Assembly: GCA_006226425.1 (NCBI GenBank)
Contig: SBGX01000018.1
Location: forward strand, 1 to 64,000
Source of the DNA: Bacteroidota bacterium
GTDB taxonomy: Bacteria > Bacteroidota > Bacteroidia > Flavobacteriales_D > Crocinitomicaceae
Direction: 5' to 3'
Length of the DNA stretch: 64,000 bases
Under the pieces are notes generated by a model. That model was given only the letters and a program-made list of their open reading frames with translations, searched no databases and was not told the origin of the DNA. Shown here one piece after another: positions 1-9,148 of this stretch. A program made the position numbers and the translations under genes. Within the stretch, counting starts at the first letter, position 1, and every line of letters begins with the position of its first letter.

Positions 1-22
1 CCATTTGCGATCAAACGGGGGT

Positions 23-53
23 GCAAATTTACACATCTTTTTCTTTCTCGCAA
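23..53 (-). promoter_or_regulatory. Candidate Bacteroidota promoter facing the left edge
   Basis: On the minus strand, 31 to 23 reads TAAATTTGC, a match to the -7 box TAnnTTTG. A TTG lies at 53-51 at about the usual -33 distance. It would drive a leftward gene outside the window. Confidence 0.4.
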
Positions 54-151
54 CACTATTAACAAACTTTTTTTGAAAAAATTTATTAATACCACATTTT
101 CAACTCATCTATCCCCTCACTAACCCCAGGAACGACTCCCCAAAAGCGGGG

Positions 152-185
152 GCAAAGATACTCTACCAAAAACCTCTATTCCAAA
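152..185 (-). promoter_or_regulatory. Second candidate promoter facing the left edge
   Basis: Minus-strand TATCTTTGC at 160-152 matches TAnnTTTG exactly. A TTTG at 185-182 sits 21 bases upstream, the expected -33/-7 arrangement. With the box at 23-31 this would give two tandem promoters for a leftward gene beyond the edge. Apart from these two sites I see nothing in 1-244. Confidence 0.45.
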
Positions 186-244
186 TTTTTTGACGCCTTT
201 TTTTGGGGAATTTTAAATTTATTCTACAACTTCCTAATAAACAA

Positions 245-1222
245 CTAGTTAGTGGTCAACATTTTTTTCAATAAATTTAATTTATCCTGATCCAGGGGGC
301 TACTTTTGTACTTAATCCCATCCGCAATGGGAATTGTTTGTAATTGATCCCCCATGGAACCTATCATTAAAGAGCGCTTTCCTTTTTCCAATAATTCTAC
401 TGCATAACACCCCATCCTGGTCGCTAGAATGCGGTCAAAGGCGGAAGGCCTTCCTCCCCGTTGAATGTGTCCAAGCACGGATGCCCGTATCGTGTAACCT
501 TCCAAATATGGGCTTACTTTCCTGATAACTTCTAAGGAACCTCCTGCATCATCCCCTTCAGCCACCAACACAATACTGCTTCTCTTTCCTCTATTCTGTT
601 CTTTTATTTGTCTGGCCAATGACTCTATGTCCGTATCCGCTTCAGGAATTAAAACTGACTCAGCACCTGATGCCACCGCTGCATTCAATGCAATAAAGCC
701 CGCATGCCTCCCCATCACCTCCACAAAAAAGATCCGATGATGGCTATTGGCCGTATCCCGAATTCGGTCCACCGCTTCCACCACTGTGTTCAATGCGGTA
801 TCGTACCCAATCGTATGATCTGTTCCATAGATATCGTTGTCAATGGTTCCCGGAATTCCGATCACCGGGATATCCATTTCTTCTGAAAGCACCGTTGCCC
901 CCGTAAACGAACCATCCCCTCCAATCACAATCAAGCCTTCTACTCCCATCTGACGCAAATTTCCGATGGCCTGCTTTCGATAAGGTGCTTCTAAAAACTG
1001 CTTGCTCCGGGCTGTCCCCAAAATGGTCCCTCCCATCTGAACTATATTATTGACATCCGAATATGTCATTTCATACATGCGATCTTCAATCATCCCCTGA
1101 AAACCATCCAGCACACCTACCGGCACAATTCCATCTGCCAGGCATGATTTAACAATCGCCCTCACACAGGCATTCATCCCCGGGCTATCCCCTCCTGATG
1201 TCATTAATGCAATCTTCTTCAT
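245..1222 (-). CDS. pfkA: 6-phosphofructokinase, ATP-dependent
   Basis: Phosphorylates fructose 6-phosphate to fructose 1,6-bisphosphate in glycolysis, in the cytoplasm. The 325-residue length is usual for bacterial PfkA. GGDSPGMN lies at 10-17, GGDGS at 101-105, the catalytic TIDND at 126-130 (base Asp128) and MGRHAG at 170-175. The Gly in GGDGS and the PGTIDND form point to ATP rather than pyrophosphate as donor, since pyrophosphate enzymes usually carry Asp and Lys there. The start is an ATG preceded by a purine-rich AGGAAGGAA, one of the better ribosome sites in the window. It stands alone, divergent from the sigma factor gene, with 67 bases between them. Confidence 0.97.
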   Translation of the reverse strand: MKKIALMTSGGDSPGMNACVRAIVKSCLADGIVPVGVLDGFQGMIEDRMYEMTYSDVNNIVQMGGTILGTARSKQFLEAPYRKQAIGNLRQMGVEGLIVIGGDGSFTGATVLSEEMDIPVIGIPGTIDNDIYGTDHTIGYDTALNTVVEAVDRIRDTANSHHRIFFVEVMGRHAGFIALNAAVASGAESVLIPEADTDIESLARQIKEQNRGKRSSIVLVAEGDDAGGSLEVIRKVSPYLEGYTIRASVLGHIQRGGRPSAFDRILATRMGCYAVELLEKGKRSLMIGSMGDQLQTIPIADGIKYKSSPLDQDKLNLLKKMLTTN

Positions 1223-1289
1223 TTCCTTCCTATTCGTTTAGAAAGCTAATTTATGGAATTCGATTTATTTACGCATCTTTATTCTGAAT

Positions 1290-1868
1290 ATGCTTTTTTC
1301 GGCACGAAGGACATATCGTAAACTGGACGACCATTCGCTGATTTCCGAATTCAGGGCTCATCCAAGCCCCATTCTTTTTTCGGTGATTTACGAAAGGTAT
1401 GCCCACCTTGTTTTAGGGGTTTGCCTCAAATACCTGAAAGATGAGGAAGAAGCCAAAGATTTGTCGGCAGATATTTTTGAAAAACTGGGGCAACGAATTT
1501 TAAAGCAGGAAATTCAATACTTCAAAGCCTGGCTTTTTCAATTGTGCAAAAACGAATGCCTCATGCTCCTCCGCAAGAAAAAACACTATTTCATCCCCAC
1601 AGATCTCATTCAGATCGAAAGTGAAGCGGACAGAGTAGATGCAAAGGTGGAACAAGAGACCAGATACAAGTTGCTGGAAGAAGCTATGGGTCAGTTAAAA
1701 GAACAACAGGTTGAATGCCTGCGACTATTCTTTTTTAAGGATATGTCATATCAGGAAATCTCCTCGAGTCTGCAGATGGACCTCAAAAAAGTTAAAAGTC
1801 ATATTCAAAACGGTAAACGAATGTTGAAACTATCACTCAGCGATCATGAAGAATTCAGAAACAAATAA
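1290..1868 (+). CDS. ECF-type RNA polymerase sigma factor
   Basis: Extracytoplasmic-function sigma-70 family protein of 192 residues. A region-2-like segment spans about 27-95 (aromatic-rich, KAWLFQLCKNECL helix) and a region-4 helix-turn-helix spans about 128-182 (QVECLRLFFFKDMSYQEISSSL then KKVKSHIQNGKRML). It would direct core polymerase to a small regulon. The next gene overlaps its end by 23 bases and encodes a membrane protein with a cytoplasmic N-terminus, the usual place for a sigma regulator. Family assignment is sound; the signal sensed and the target promoters cannot be read from the sequence. Confidence 0.9.
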   Translation: MLFSARRTYRKLDDHSLISEFRAHPSPILFSVIYERYAHLVLGVCLKYLKDEEEAKDLSADIFEKLGQRILKQEIQYFKAWLFQLCKNECLMLLRKKKHYFIPTDLIQIESEADRVDAKVEQETRYKLLEEAMGQLKEQQVECLRLFFFKDMSYQEISSSLQMDLKKVKSHIQNGKRMLKLSLSDHEEFRNK

Positions 1869-2928
1869 GCAAGGTCAGGCCATTGATCGGAAGGAGTTCG
1901 GAAAAATCACCCGAAAACAAACTCCCCAGCCAGAAGATCTGGATGCTTTTGAGCAGACTGCTCTGGAAGGCTTTCGTCAAATGAATTCCTCTCCGGATAT
2001 CCTGAACTCACTTGATCAACGTTTCTTGCATTCGAATGCAATCTCCTGGACTTCCATCACCTCAGTAGCGCTTTCAATTATCCTCTTCTCTGGATTCATC
2101 TGGTTTGTTTGGTTGCGTCCGAATGAAGAAACTACCGTGCGAAAAACACCGGTAGCAGATCGGCGTTATGAATTATCAGACCTTGTTCTTCCTCCCCAAT
2201 TTGACACCATGCATACCATTGAAGCGGAAAAAATCATTCCCAGTAGTGAATTGGTCAAAAACTTTAAACAACAGCGTAATACCCAGGAGAGCGATCATAT
2301 TTCTAATCCCGACAAGGCGGAAACTAAAACTTACCGGGTTGAAGTAGACTCTCTTCCCAACGTTCCACTCCCGGACATTTCTCCTTCCAATAAGTTGGCT
2401 ACTTCCAAAAACATGGCCAAAGAAGTCTACCTCGGAAACCTCAAGGCCATTGATTACCGCGCATACCGATCCAAACCTTCTATCCCCATTGAACAAATCA
2501 TCATTGGGGGAACTCCGGCCAACCAGGAAAACGACGAGATCAATACGGAAGAACTGCCAGAACGAAAAACCGCTTCTATTTCGTACCACGAGTATCTAAG
2601 TAAAAGCATGTCGCTTTTCGAAAAGGGACAATACAAAAGAGCCCTCTATCGTTTCCAAAAAATACTGGAGCACTATCCTTCTGATCTCAATGCTCTCTTT
2701 TATGGTGGTTTGTGTCAGTACAATCTGGGACAGTTCAAACAGGCCGAAAACATGTTTCTCCAAAGTCAAACACACAATTTCCGCAATTTTGATGAAGACT
2801 CACAATGGTATGTCGCCAAATCTATGTTGGAACAAAAGCGGAAATCCGAAGCACAACAACTTCTACGAAAAATTAGTGACCAGAACGGATTTTATGCCGA
2901 ACAGGCACGGGAACTGCTTCAAAATTAG
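1846..2928 (+). CDS. Single-pass membrane TPR protein, possible anti-sigma partner
   Basis: 360 residues. About 65 N-terminal residues rich in charge come first, then one membrane segment (about 68-90), a long low-complexity periplasmic linker, and TPR-like helical repeats from about 249 to 355 (SLFEKGQYKRALYRFQKIL, then ALFYGGLCQYNLGQFKQAE). Its start lies inside the end of the sigma factor gene, so the two are probably co-translated. By position and topology it may restrain or tether the sigma factor. I see no zinc anti-sigma motif, so the anti-sigma role is inference. The TPR part may instead bind an envelope partner. Confidence 0.75.
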   Translation: MKNSETNKQGQAIDRKEFGKITRKQTPQPEDLDAFEQTALEGFRQMNSSPDILNSLDQRFLHSNAISWTSITSVALSIILFSGFIWFVWLRPNEETTVRKTPVADRRYELSDLVLPPQFDTMHTIEAEKIIPSSELVKNFKQQRNTQESDHISNPDKAETKTYRVEVDSLPNVPLPDISPSNKLATSKNMAKEVYLGNLKAIDYRAYRSKPSIPIEQIIIGGTPANQENDEINTEELPERKTASISYHEYLSKSMSLFEKGQYKRALYRFQKILEHYPSDLNALFYGGLCQYNLGQFKQAENMFLQSQTHNFRNFDEDSQWYVAKSMLEQKRKSEAQQLLRKISDQNGFYAEQARELLQN

Positions 2929-2931
2929 CGC

Positions 2932-2962
2932 TTGTACTTTAGGGATCGTTTGGTTATATTTG
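2932..2962 (+). promoter_or_regulatory. Promoter for the lipoprotein/DUF2306 pair
   Basis: TTG at 2932-2934, 20 bases, then TATATTTG at 2955-2962, followed by an ATG 17 bases later. This matches the Bacteroidota -33/-7 pattern and indicates a separate transcript start for 2980-4463. Confidence 0.5.
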
Positions 2963-2979
2963 ATTCAAAATAACCACGC

Positions 2980-3789
2980 ATGAAATTGACTTATCTACCA
3001 GGTCTGCTACTCTTTGTTATGCTAGTTTCCTGCTCCGGGAAGGAAGAAGAAGCTCCCGTGAAAGAGACCGTTACCCGGGTTGAAAAGGAAATTGAATTAA
3101 GCCAGGACGATCTGGATCGCCTTTTTGAGCCAGATAGCCTACTCGGTACCTACGCCGGAAATTTTGGCAAAAGTGAAATCCGTGTTGCACTTAACTATGT
3201 GAGTGAATCACATGCAGTAGGAACGAACCTGCATCGTGGGGTACAGCGAAACATTGCCGGGAATGTCACCCCAAAAGCCAATGCCATTGAATTTGAACTC
3301 AGCGAGCCGGGAGATCACCCTTTTGATGGAACTTTTCGTTTTGCAGTAGACAAAGATGGGAGAACCATGAAAGGAAACTGGACGCCCAATGATCCCGAGT
3401 TTAAGAGTAAAAGCTTTAAGCTGAAAAGAGTGGTCAAATCCAGCAAATACATTCCTTTCGAGAAGGTCAAAACCAGCATGATCGACAATTCCAATTTCAC
3501 TCACTACTTCTCTTATGTCAGTGATTCCACCGGAAACATCGTTTTTGAAAACAGTGGATTGTGTACTTTTTCGTATTATCCGAAATACGATCACGAAACT
3601 TTTAAAGATCAAATGATCACCTTTAACGGAAACTGGTCTGTTGCCAACGGGACACTAACGGTAGTTTGGAACGAAAACAATATTTTCAAAGAAAAGAAGT
3701 CCTTGATGGACATCCATATCGACGGAGCCAACTGGGAAATTTACCTCAAACATCCGGAACACACTTTCCACTCAAATGAGATGTTCTGA
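2980..3789 (+). CDS. Predicted lipoprotein, unrecognised family
   Basis: 269 residues. A signal peptide ends in a lipobox (LVSC) with the acylated Cys at residue 18, followed by an acidic, Glu-rich stretch. Acidic residues just after the Cys are typical of Bacteroidota lipoproteins exported to the surface. The remainder looks beta-rich (SLLGTYAGNFGKSEIRVALNY, then two similar tryptophan-containing blocks, TMKGNWTPN and TFNGNWSVANG), which suggests a small repeated beta-barrel or lipocalin-like fold. The stop overlaps the start of the next gene by one base, so the two are probably one operon. Function not recognised. Confidence 0.8.
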   Translation: MKLTYLPGLLLFVMLVSCSGKEEEAPVKETVTRVEKEIELSQDDLDRLFEPDSLLGTYAGNFGKSEIRVALNYVSESHAVGTNLHRGVQRNIAGNVTPKANAIEFELSEPGDHPFDGTFRFAVDKDGRTMKGNWTPNDPEFKSKSFKLKRVVKSSKYIPFEKVKTSMIDNSNFTHYFSYVSDSTGNIVFENSGLCTFSYYPKYDHETFKDQMITFNGNWSVANGTLTVVWNENNIFKEKKSLMDIHIDGANWEIYLKHPEHTFHSNEMF

Positions 3790-4463
3790 TGATTTCCAGG
3801 ATCAACCGCATCCTTTCGATCATCATCCTACTTGGCATTCTACTCGGGAGTGCTTTACTGGTTCAAATTTCGCTGTCTTACCTGAATTTTGATCCGCATT
3901 ACGACTTTTTAGAGACAAAGCAATTCATTTATCACATCCGAATTTGGCGTTGGAGTTTTTATGTCCACGTTTTCTTGAGTTTTCTCCTATTATTGGGGGG
4001 GATCATCCAGTTTTTGCCCTTTATTCTGCGAAAATTTCCCCGTGTTCATCGAATCTCGGGTTACATCTACTTCATTGTATTGATTTTCCTTTCCGGCCCG
4101 GCTGCTTTGATCATGAGTCTGTACGCTAACGGAGGCATCTGGGCACAAATCAGTTTCACCACTTTGAGCATTGTATGGATCGGATCAACCATCCTGGCAT
4201 ACATCTATGTACGGAAGAAAAACTACCTGAAACATGGGAACTGGTTACTTCGGAGCTATGCACTAACCTTATCAGCAATCACCTTGCGGCTCTACTCTTT
4301 CCTGATTGCTCATTTCCACATTGATCTTTCTCCAAAGGAAACCTATGTTCTCATCTCCTACATCAACTGGATTCCCAACTTGCTGATCGCTGAAATCCTG
4401 ATCCGTCGTGGTTACGTAAAATCTCTGCTAAATGCCTGGACTCAGTCTACTAAAGATGCCTGA
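3789..4463 (+). CDS. DUF2306 family integral membrane protein
   Basis: 224 residues with about six hydrophobic segments, starting at a stop/start overlap (tgATGa) with the lipoprotein gene. The pattern HxHxxxSFLLLLGGIIQFLP, then RxHRxSGYIYF and a later KHxNWLLRSYALTLSAITLRLY with conserved histidines, fits DUF2306, whose members resemble membrane-bound cytochrome-type four-helix proteins. The histidines could bind a metal or haem, but this is inference. It converges with the following minus-strand gene, with 22 bases of overlap at the 3' ends. Confidence 0.8.
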   Translation: MISRINRILSIIILLGILLGSALLVQISLSYLNFDPHYDFLETKQFIYHIRIWRWSFYVHVFLSFLLLLGGIIQFLPFILRKFPRVHRISGYIYFIVLIFLSGPAALIMSLYANGGIWAQISFTTLSIVWIGSTILAYIYVRKKNYLKHGNWLLRSYALTLSAITLRLYSFLIAHFHIDLSPKETYVLISYINWIPNLLIAEILIRRGYVKSLLNAWTQSTKDA

Positions 4464-5596
4464 TCAGCTCCTCCAATCGAAACAATTCGCCCATTCGGTT
4501 TGATCTGATAGCGGATACTCTCAATCATCTTCTTGCTGACCACCGGGTTGTCCATATAGCCTTCTTTTTCCGGATCTTTTTTATAGGTCAACTCAAACTG
4601 ATTGATCGTCACTCCCAATTCTTTATCAATCACCGCTTCCTTCAAGGGTGAATCCATAAACTCCCGTCCGGCTATCTCCATTTTGTCAATTAGCTTTCCA
4701 TCCGGCGTATAGGTGACCAATTTAAAGGTCAGGGGAGCAAAATCACTGTAGTACTCGTTTTTAACAATGTACACGAGGGCACTGAACTTATCCGATTCGA
4801 TCAGTTCTGCGAAATAATAAAATCCTTTGCTCACTTCTCTGGAGAACTTTTCATTCCGCATTTCCGACACAAATTTTTCAAAATCGAAGGAGATATATGT
4901 GCTTTCATTCAGCAAAATCCAGTCCAAATCTGAATTGATTTTTAATGGTAGCTCTACTTTGCTAAATTGTCTTTTGAACTGCAACCAAAACAACTTATCC
5001 GCATCTGAAAGTCCCCGCATCCCGCGATCCAGGTGGCTCAAGAACAGACTTTTGTTTTCTGCCCGGAACTTCTCAAGCGCCGGATCCTTATTGATTTCAT
5101 CGAAATTGCTATAGCCGGCCTTCACGGCATACTCCAGGTATTTTCCCGATAATTCCAACTCCTCTTTTCCTGCATAAGCACAACTGATCTTGTACAGCAC
5201 CTTGGAGAAGGGCTCGTAATTAAAGCGCTCCGCCATTTTATATGCCAATATGGCCCGGTCGTACTCTTTTTGATCTACCAACAAGTTGGCCCATTCATAG
5301 TAAGCAGAAGCACTTGGGTAAGTCAAAATTGACTTCTTAAAATAGTGTGCCGCACTGTCCAGCTGCTTTTTGTTCTTATAAAAATCAATCGCCTTCAGAA
5401 AGATCGGCTGGTAATCCTGAACAGCTTCTTCCTGTCCTTTTTTATAGGCATTCACTTTGGCATAGGTAAATATATCTCCTTCATTCAGGACGGAAACAAT
5501 CAACTCGCGATGCGTTTCGATCGGATCTTTGGGTTCAGGTGTACACGATATCAGAATGGTCGTGAGTAGTATACAACTTATTACATTGATTTTCAT
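4442..5596 (-). CDS. TPR-containing lipoprotein
   Basis: 384 residues from the ATG at 5596. A signal peptide ends in LISC with the lipid Cys at residue 18. Helical TPR-like repeats run from about 50 to 165 (IDFYKNKKQLDSAAHYFKKSILTYP, then YEWANLLVDQKEYDRAILAYKMAERF). The C-terminal half is a mixed domain I do not recognise. A TTG start 18 bases further upstream is possible on paper, but that TTG is the end of a promoter box (5619-5612) and would not be transcribed intact. Stands alone. Likely periplasmic-facing scaffold. Confidence 0.75.
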   Translation of the reverse strand: MKINVISCILLTTILISCTPEPKDPIETHRELIVSVLNEGDIFTYAKVNAYKKGQEEAVQDYQPIFLKAIDFYKNKKQLDSAAHYFKKSILTYPSASAYYEWANLLVDQKEYDRAILAYKMAERFNYEPFSKVLYKISCAYAGKEELELSGKYLEYAVKAGYSNFDEINKDPALEKFRAENKSLFLSHLDRGMRGLSDADKLFWLQFKRQFSKVELPLKINSDLDWILLNESTYISFDFEKFVSEMRNEKFSREVSKGFYYFAELIESDKFSALVYIVKNEYYSDFAPLTFKLVTYTPDGKLIDKMEIAGREFMDSPLKEAVIDKELGVTINQFELTYKKDPEKEGYMDNPVVSKKMIESIRYQIKPNGRIVSIGGADQASLVD

Positions 5597-5611
5597 GGTC
5601 GGGCTTTTAAT

Positions 5612-5619
5612 CAAAGATA
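5612..5619 (-). promoter_or_regulatory. Promoter -7 box for the TPR lipoprotein
   Basis: TATCTTTG on the minus strand, ending 15 bases before the ATG at 5596. A perfect TAnnTTTG match, and it decides the start of the gene. Confidence 0.5.
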
Positions 5620-5654
5620 GTGATTTTCAGTACATATCGTGGGATCAGATCATC

Positions 5655-7856
5655 CTATTTTAACAGTCCTCTTAATTCTTCGGAAAAACGGACCATTTTC
5701 TGATATTCACCCATATCTGCCAGTCCAAGATGATCATTGAAAATTAAGATGGCCTCGCCGTTGCTCTCGATGTGGTGAATCTCACTTCCTTCAATGAGTT
5801 TTTGCAGCGGCTCACTTAAAAATGATCTCATCTGGTCCTGATCCTCTACCCGCACTTTGAAATCATTCGAAAACTCGGAATAAAGCACATAATCAATGTC
5901 CTTGTGCTCCGCCAGGATCAGATATTTGTCCATCAAGCCCTTTTTCTCTATCGTAAACTTGGGAACCTCGAATGGCAATTTGATTACTTCCAGCGTGATT
6001 TTATAGCGTTCCAGGGCAAGATAGGCTCCTTCATCAAAAGTCACATCAGAGATCTCCCAGGCCATTCCATGATCATTCCCATAGATGCAATTCGACTTGT
6101 ACTCAATCGGGCGCATTTTGAAGAAATAAAAGGATTCCAAATACTGATCTGGAACAGGTGCCTGGTGATAATTCCATCCACATTCAAAGGCCCATTCCTT
6201 CAGGCGAACTTCCCTGGGAGTTAATTTGCGCATGGAGTTGGTGTTCAATATTTTCATGGCCAATTGATGCGGCACGGATGAAACGTGCTGCTCCAGCCCC
6301 TGAATATCCACTTTACCCCCGTTCTTTTCGTGCAATCGTTTAAAGTCATGGACCGATTCCAAAACGGATAAATCTACCAGACAGGCACTGGAAAAATCTA
6401 TTTTCACCTTACTTCCCACCTGTATTTCATCCAGATAGCGATTCATTTTCAAGGTTCCTAAAAAGTTTGCTACCCCCTTGACCCGAAGCAAATAAGAGCC
6501 GTCTTTCTTAATAAACAAGTTAGTTCCCGATTTAAAAATCAGTTTCATGAAGTCGACCGGCCCGGCTTTCGCTAGTAGGAAATGTACCAACAATACCAGT
6601 AGCAGTCCGCAAAAAATTCCGATCAATAAATCTGTAAAAATGGTGATGATTAATGTCCCGACGAAAAACACCAACTGTTCCGGACCCTGTCTGTACACCT
6701 GCTTAAATACTTTCGGCGAGGCCAGTTTGAATCCTGTGTACACTAATAATATGGCCAGAGCGGCCAAGGGAACTTGTTGAATAAATGGAGCCAGTATGAA
6801 GATGAATAACAACAACAGAATTCCGTGATAAAAATTAGACCATTTGGTTTTAGCGTGATTATGGACATTGACCGTACTTCGCACGATAGCTGTTACCACA
6901 GGTAGACCTCCGATTGCTCCGGACAGCATGGTACTTAAACCAACACCTACCAAATCTTTGTTGAGATCAGTCTTTCGTTTATAAGGGTCCAACTTATCAA
7001 CCGCCTTACTACTCGCCAGTGAATCGATGCTTGAAACCATGGTCATCGATAACACCGAAGTCCAAAAGGCCACGGTTCCGATCTTTGAAAAATCGGGATA
7101 CATGATTGAGTCCAGAGGGTTTGGGGGAATACTAATCAACAAATCCGGTCCCACTGAAAAACTTTTTCCCAGGAAATCAATGTCATGCGCCTGAAAAAAA
7201 TTGAAGGCATACACGAGGGGTACCGAAAGTAACAACACCCAAATCGGAGCTGGTAGCACGTGAAAAACCTTATAACTGATCCTGGAGTGGAAAATCAACA
7301 GAAACAATCCGAGTAGCGAAATGGCTGCCACAAAGGGATTAATATCTCCAATGTGCTTAACAACTCCTATGAGGTCATCAATAATCTTTTCCGAATTCAA
7401 CTCTGTCCCGAGGGCCATGTGAATTTGCTTCGCAAAAATGACAATCCCAATCGCTGCCAAAATCCCACGAATGACCGTCGGATGAAAGACATCCGCCAGG
7501 CGTCCCAGTTTCAACAGTCCCAGAAGTACCTGTACGGCTCCCGAGACAACGACAGCAGCTAACACATAATTCACAGCATGCCCACTCCCATCATCCATAG
7601 CGCTCACCGAAGCCAGAATGACTGCAATAATTCCTGCCGACGGACCATTGATCCCCACAAAACTTCCCCGGTAAAAGGTGGTCACAATTCCTCCAACCAC
7701 CGCCGACCAAACTCCTGCCATTGGCTGAATGCCGCAAGCCAGAGCGATTCCCAAACCAAGGGGAAGAGCAACCAAAGACACGCTAATTGCCGCTAGCAAA
7801 TCACTTTGCCAATTCTCGGCTAATCCTTTTAATCCTGTTTTTGGTACTATTTGCAT
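5655..7856 (-). CDS. SulP-family inorganic anion transporter with STAS domain and extra C-terminal domain
   Basis: 733 residues from the ATG at 7856. The first 430 or so form the SulP membrane core (PLGLGIALACGIQPMAG, FVGINGPSAGIIAV, then TSVLSMTMVSSIDSLASSKAVDKL), which imports sulfate or bicarbonate-like anions across the inner membrane. A STAS domain follows at about 470-570 (VKIDFSSACLVDLSVLESV). The last 150 or so residues are an additional domain I do not recognise. Typical SulP proteins end soon after STAS. A longer reading with 25 more N-terminal residues exists, but that extension is not SulP-like. No carbonic anhydrase is adjacent, so the substrate is open. Confidence 0.88.
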   Translation of the reverse strand: MQIVPKTGLKGLAENWQSDLLAAISVSLVALPLGLGIALACGIQPMAGVWSAVVGGIVTTFYRGSFVGINGPSAGIIAVILASVSAMDDGSGHAVNYVLAAVVVSGAVQVLLGLLKLGRLADVFHPTVIRGILAAIGIVIFAKQIHMALGTELNSEKIIDDLIGVVKHIGDINPFVAAISLLGLFLLIFHSRISYKVFHVLPAPIWVLLLSVPLVYAFNFFQAHDIDFLGKSFSVGPDLLISIPPNPLDSIMYPDFSKIGTVAFWTSVLSMTMVSSIDSLASSKAVDKLDPYKRKTDLNKDLVGVGLSTMLSGAIGGLPVVTAIVRSTVNVHNHAKTKWSNFYHGILLLLFIFILAPFIQQVPLAALAILLVYTGFKLASPKVFKQVYRQGPEQLVFFVGTLIITIFTDLLIGIFCGLLLVLLVHFLLAKAGPVDFMKLIFKSGTNLFIKKDGSYLLRVKGVANFLGTLKMNRYLDEIQVGSKVKIDFSSACLVDLSVLESVHDFKRLHEKNGGKVDIQGLEQHVSSVPHQLAMKILNTNSMRKLTPREVRLKEWAFECGWNYHQAPVPDQYLESFYFFKMRPIEYKSNCIYGNDHGMAWEISDVTFDEGAYLALERYKITLEVIKLPFEVPKFTIEKKGLMDKYLILAEHKDIDYVLYSEFSNDFKVRVEDQDQMRSFLSEPLQKLIEGSEIHHIESNGEAILIFNDHLGLADMGEYQKMVRFSEELRGLLK

Positions 7857-7989
7857 GGATCCTGTTTCGGTTTTTTCCAAAAGCTTTACAAAATAATAAT
7901 TGTTTTGCAGCCAAAAGCATTCGGATGCCACAAGTAGGTCCTTTTTCAGATGACATCAGGAAATAATTCGTATTATCGCGGGAGTGACT

Positions 7990-9120
7990 ATGAAGCAAAA
8001 CCCTCATCGAAAAAGATCCTTTTGGGAACGTTATGCTCTCAAACAACTCTCTTCTGAAACGAATTCCCAGGAAGAACAATTGGCTGTACTGGACGAAAAG
8101 GAGATTGCTGAACTTCAACGGATCCAATGGCAAACCTATCTAAAAGCCGGACTGGCCGGAGCCCTTGGGGTCATCCTACTTTATCTTCCCTATCATATTT
8201 TTGGAGAAAGCCTCTTTCCCAAACGAAGCTTCCAGGTTCCCTACTTTGGGCAGAAAATAGAACTCGAAATTGAATTTCTGGTTTTCAGTGTGATTTTGGT
8301 TTTCATAGAGATTTGGTACCTCACCTATGTCAATATCAAATCTGTCACCGCGATCGCCAAAGCTTGCGGATGCCCTAGTCAGTCGGATCCACGCAAAGAA
8401 GAAAACAAGGAAGCTTTAATTAGTGTTAGCCTTGAAAAGAAGCAAAATGAACTGGAGCAATTGGGCATCAACCCCTACGAGGGATTGAGTCCCTGGGGTG
8501 TATGGACCTTCCAAATGTTAGTCAGGCTGAAAGCGACAATCAGCGGTTTTTTATGGAAACTGATTGTCACCAAAATTCTTGGGCGCTATGCCTTTCGACT
8601 CCTGGTGGACCTCTTTGGCGCTCCGCTCTATGCTGCCTTTAATATTTACGCAGCTCGAAAGATTATGAATGAAGCACGAGTTAGGGTCATGGCTCCTCCC
8701 CTCATCCGGGAACTTACTCAACAACTGCATGAGGAATTCCGGAACAGAGAAGATTTTCGACAGGTACTTTACAGCGCCTTGCACGCCATTTCGGTCTCTA
8801 AGCGTTCATTCCATTACAACCATTTTCTGCTGGCTTCCAGTATACTCGACGCTTTTGAAATTGAGCTAGAGGGCGATCCCGAATTTGACCGAAAAGTTCT
8901 GGAGCATTTGGACGAACTCCCGGAAGACGTACGCTTCACGATTGCCAAGCTGATCGTTTTCGGTATTCTGATCGACGGAAAGCTTTCCATGATTGAAAAA
9001 CGATCTATTCGGACCATGCACAAAGAAGGAGTACTTCCCTATAGTGAGGAGCAAATTGAAAAGTGGGCTAAGGATTTTTTCAAAGGAAAGGGTTTACAGG
9101 AATTAATTGAAGCCAAATAG
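7990..9120 (+). CDS. Membrane protein with C-terminal helical domain, unrecognised
   Basis: 376 residues from the ATG at 7990; a GTG two codons upstream is also possible, and GGAG precedes both. Two clear membrane segments occur near 51-72 and 94-115, with a further amphipathic or membrane region around 175-215 (FLWKLIVTKILGRYAFRLLVDLFGAPLYAAFN). The soluble C-terminus of about 160 residues ends in a TerB-like helical pattern (IAKLIVFGILIDGKLSMIEKR). The N-terminus is cytoplasmic and basic. The TerB resemblance is weak and function is unknown. Confidence 0.7.
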   Translation: MKQNPHRKRSFWERYALKQLSSETNSQEEQLAVLDEKEIAELQRIQWQTYLKAGLAGALGVILLYLPYHIFGESLFPKRSFQVPYFGQKIELEIEFLVFSVILVFIEIWYLTYVNIKSVTAIAKACGCPSQSDPRKEENKEALISVSLEKKQNELEQLGINPYEGLSPWGVWTFQMLVRLKATISGFLWKLIVTKILGRYAFRLLVDLFGAPLYAAFNIYAARKIMNEARVRVMAPPLIRELTQQLHEEFRNREDFRQVLYSALHAISVSKRSFHYNHFLLASSILDAFEIELEGDPEFDRKVLEHLDELPEDVRFTIAKLIVFGILIDGKLSMIEKRSIRTMHKEGVLPYSEEQIEKWAKDFFKGKGLQELIEAK

Positions 9121-9148
9121 GTCCTTAGAAACACATTCCTTTTTTGAG

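Noticed and set aside
5596-5614. Start of the TPR lipoprotein at TTG 5614
   Set aside because: The TTG is the end of a TATCTTTG promoter box, so transcripts begin downstream; the ATG at 5596 starts the signal peptide.
7857-7931. N-terminal 25-residue extension of the SulP protein
   Set aside because: The extension does not resemble SulP N-termini; the ATG at 7856 begins the usual cytoplasmic leader.
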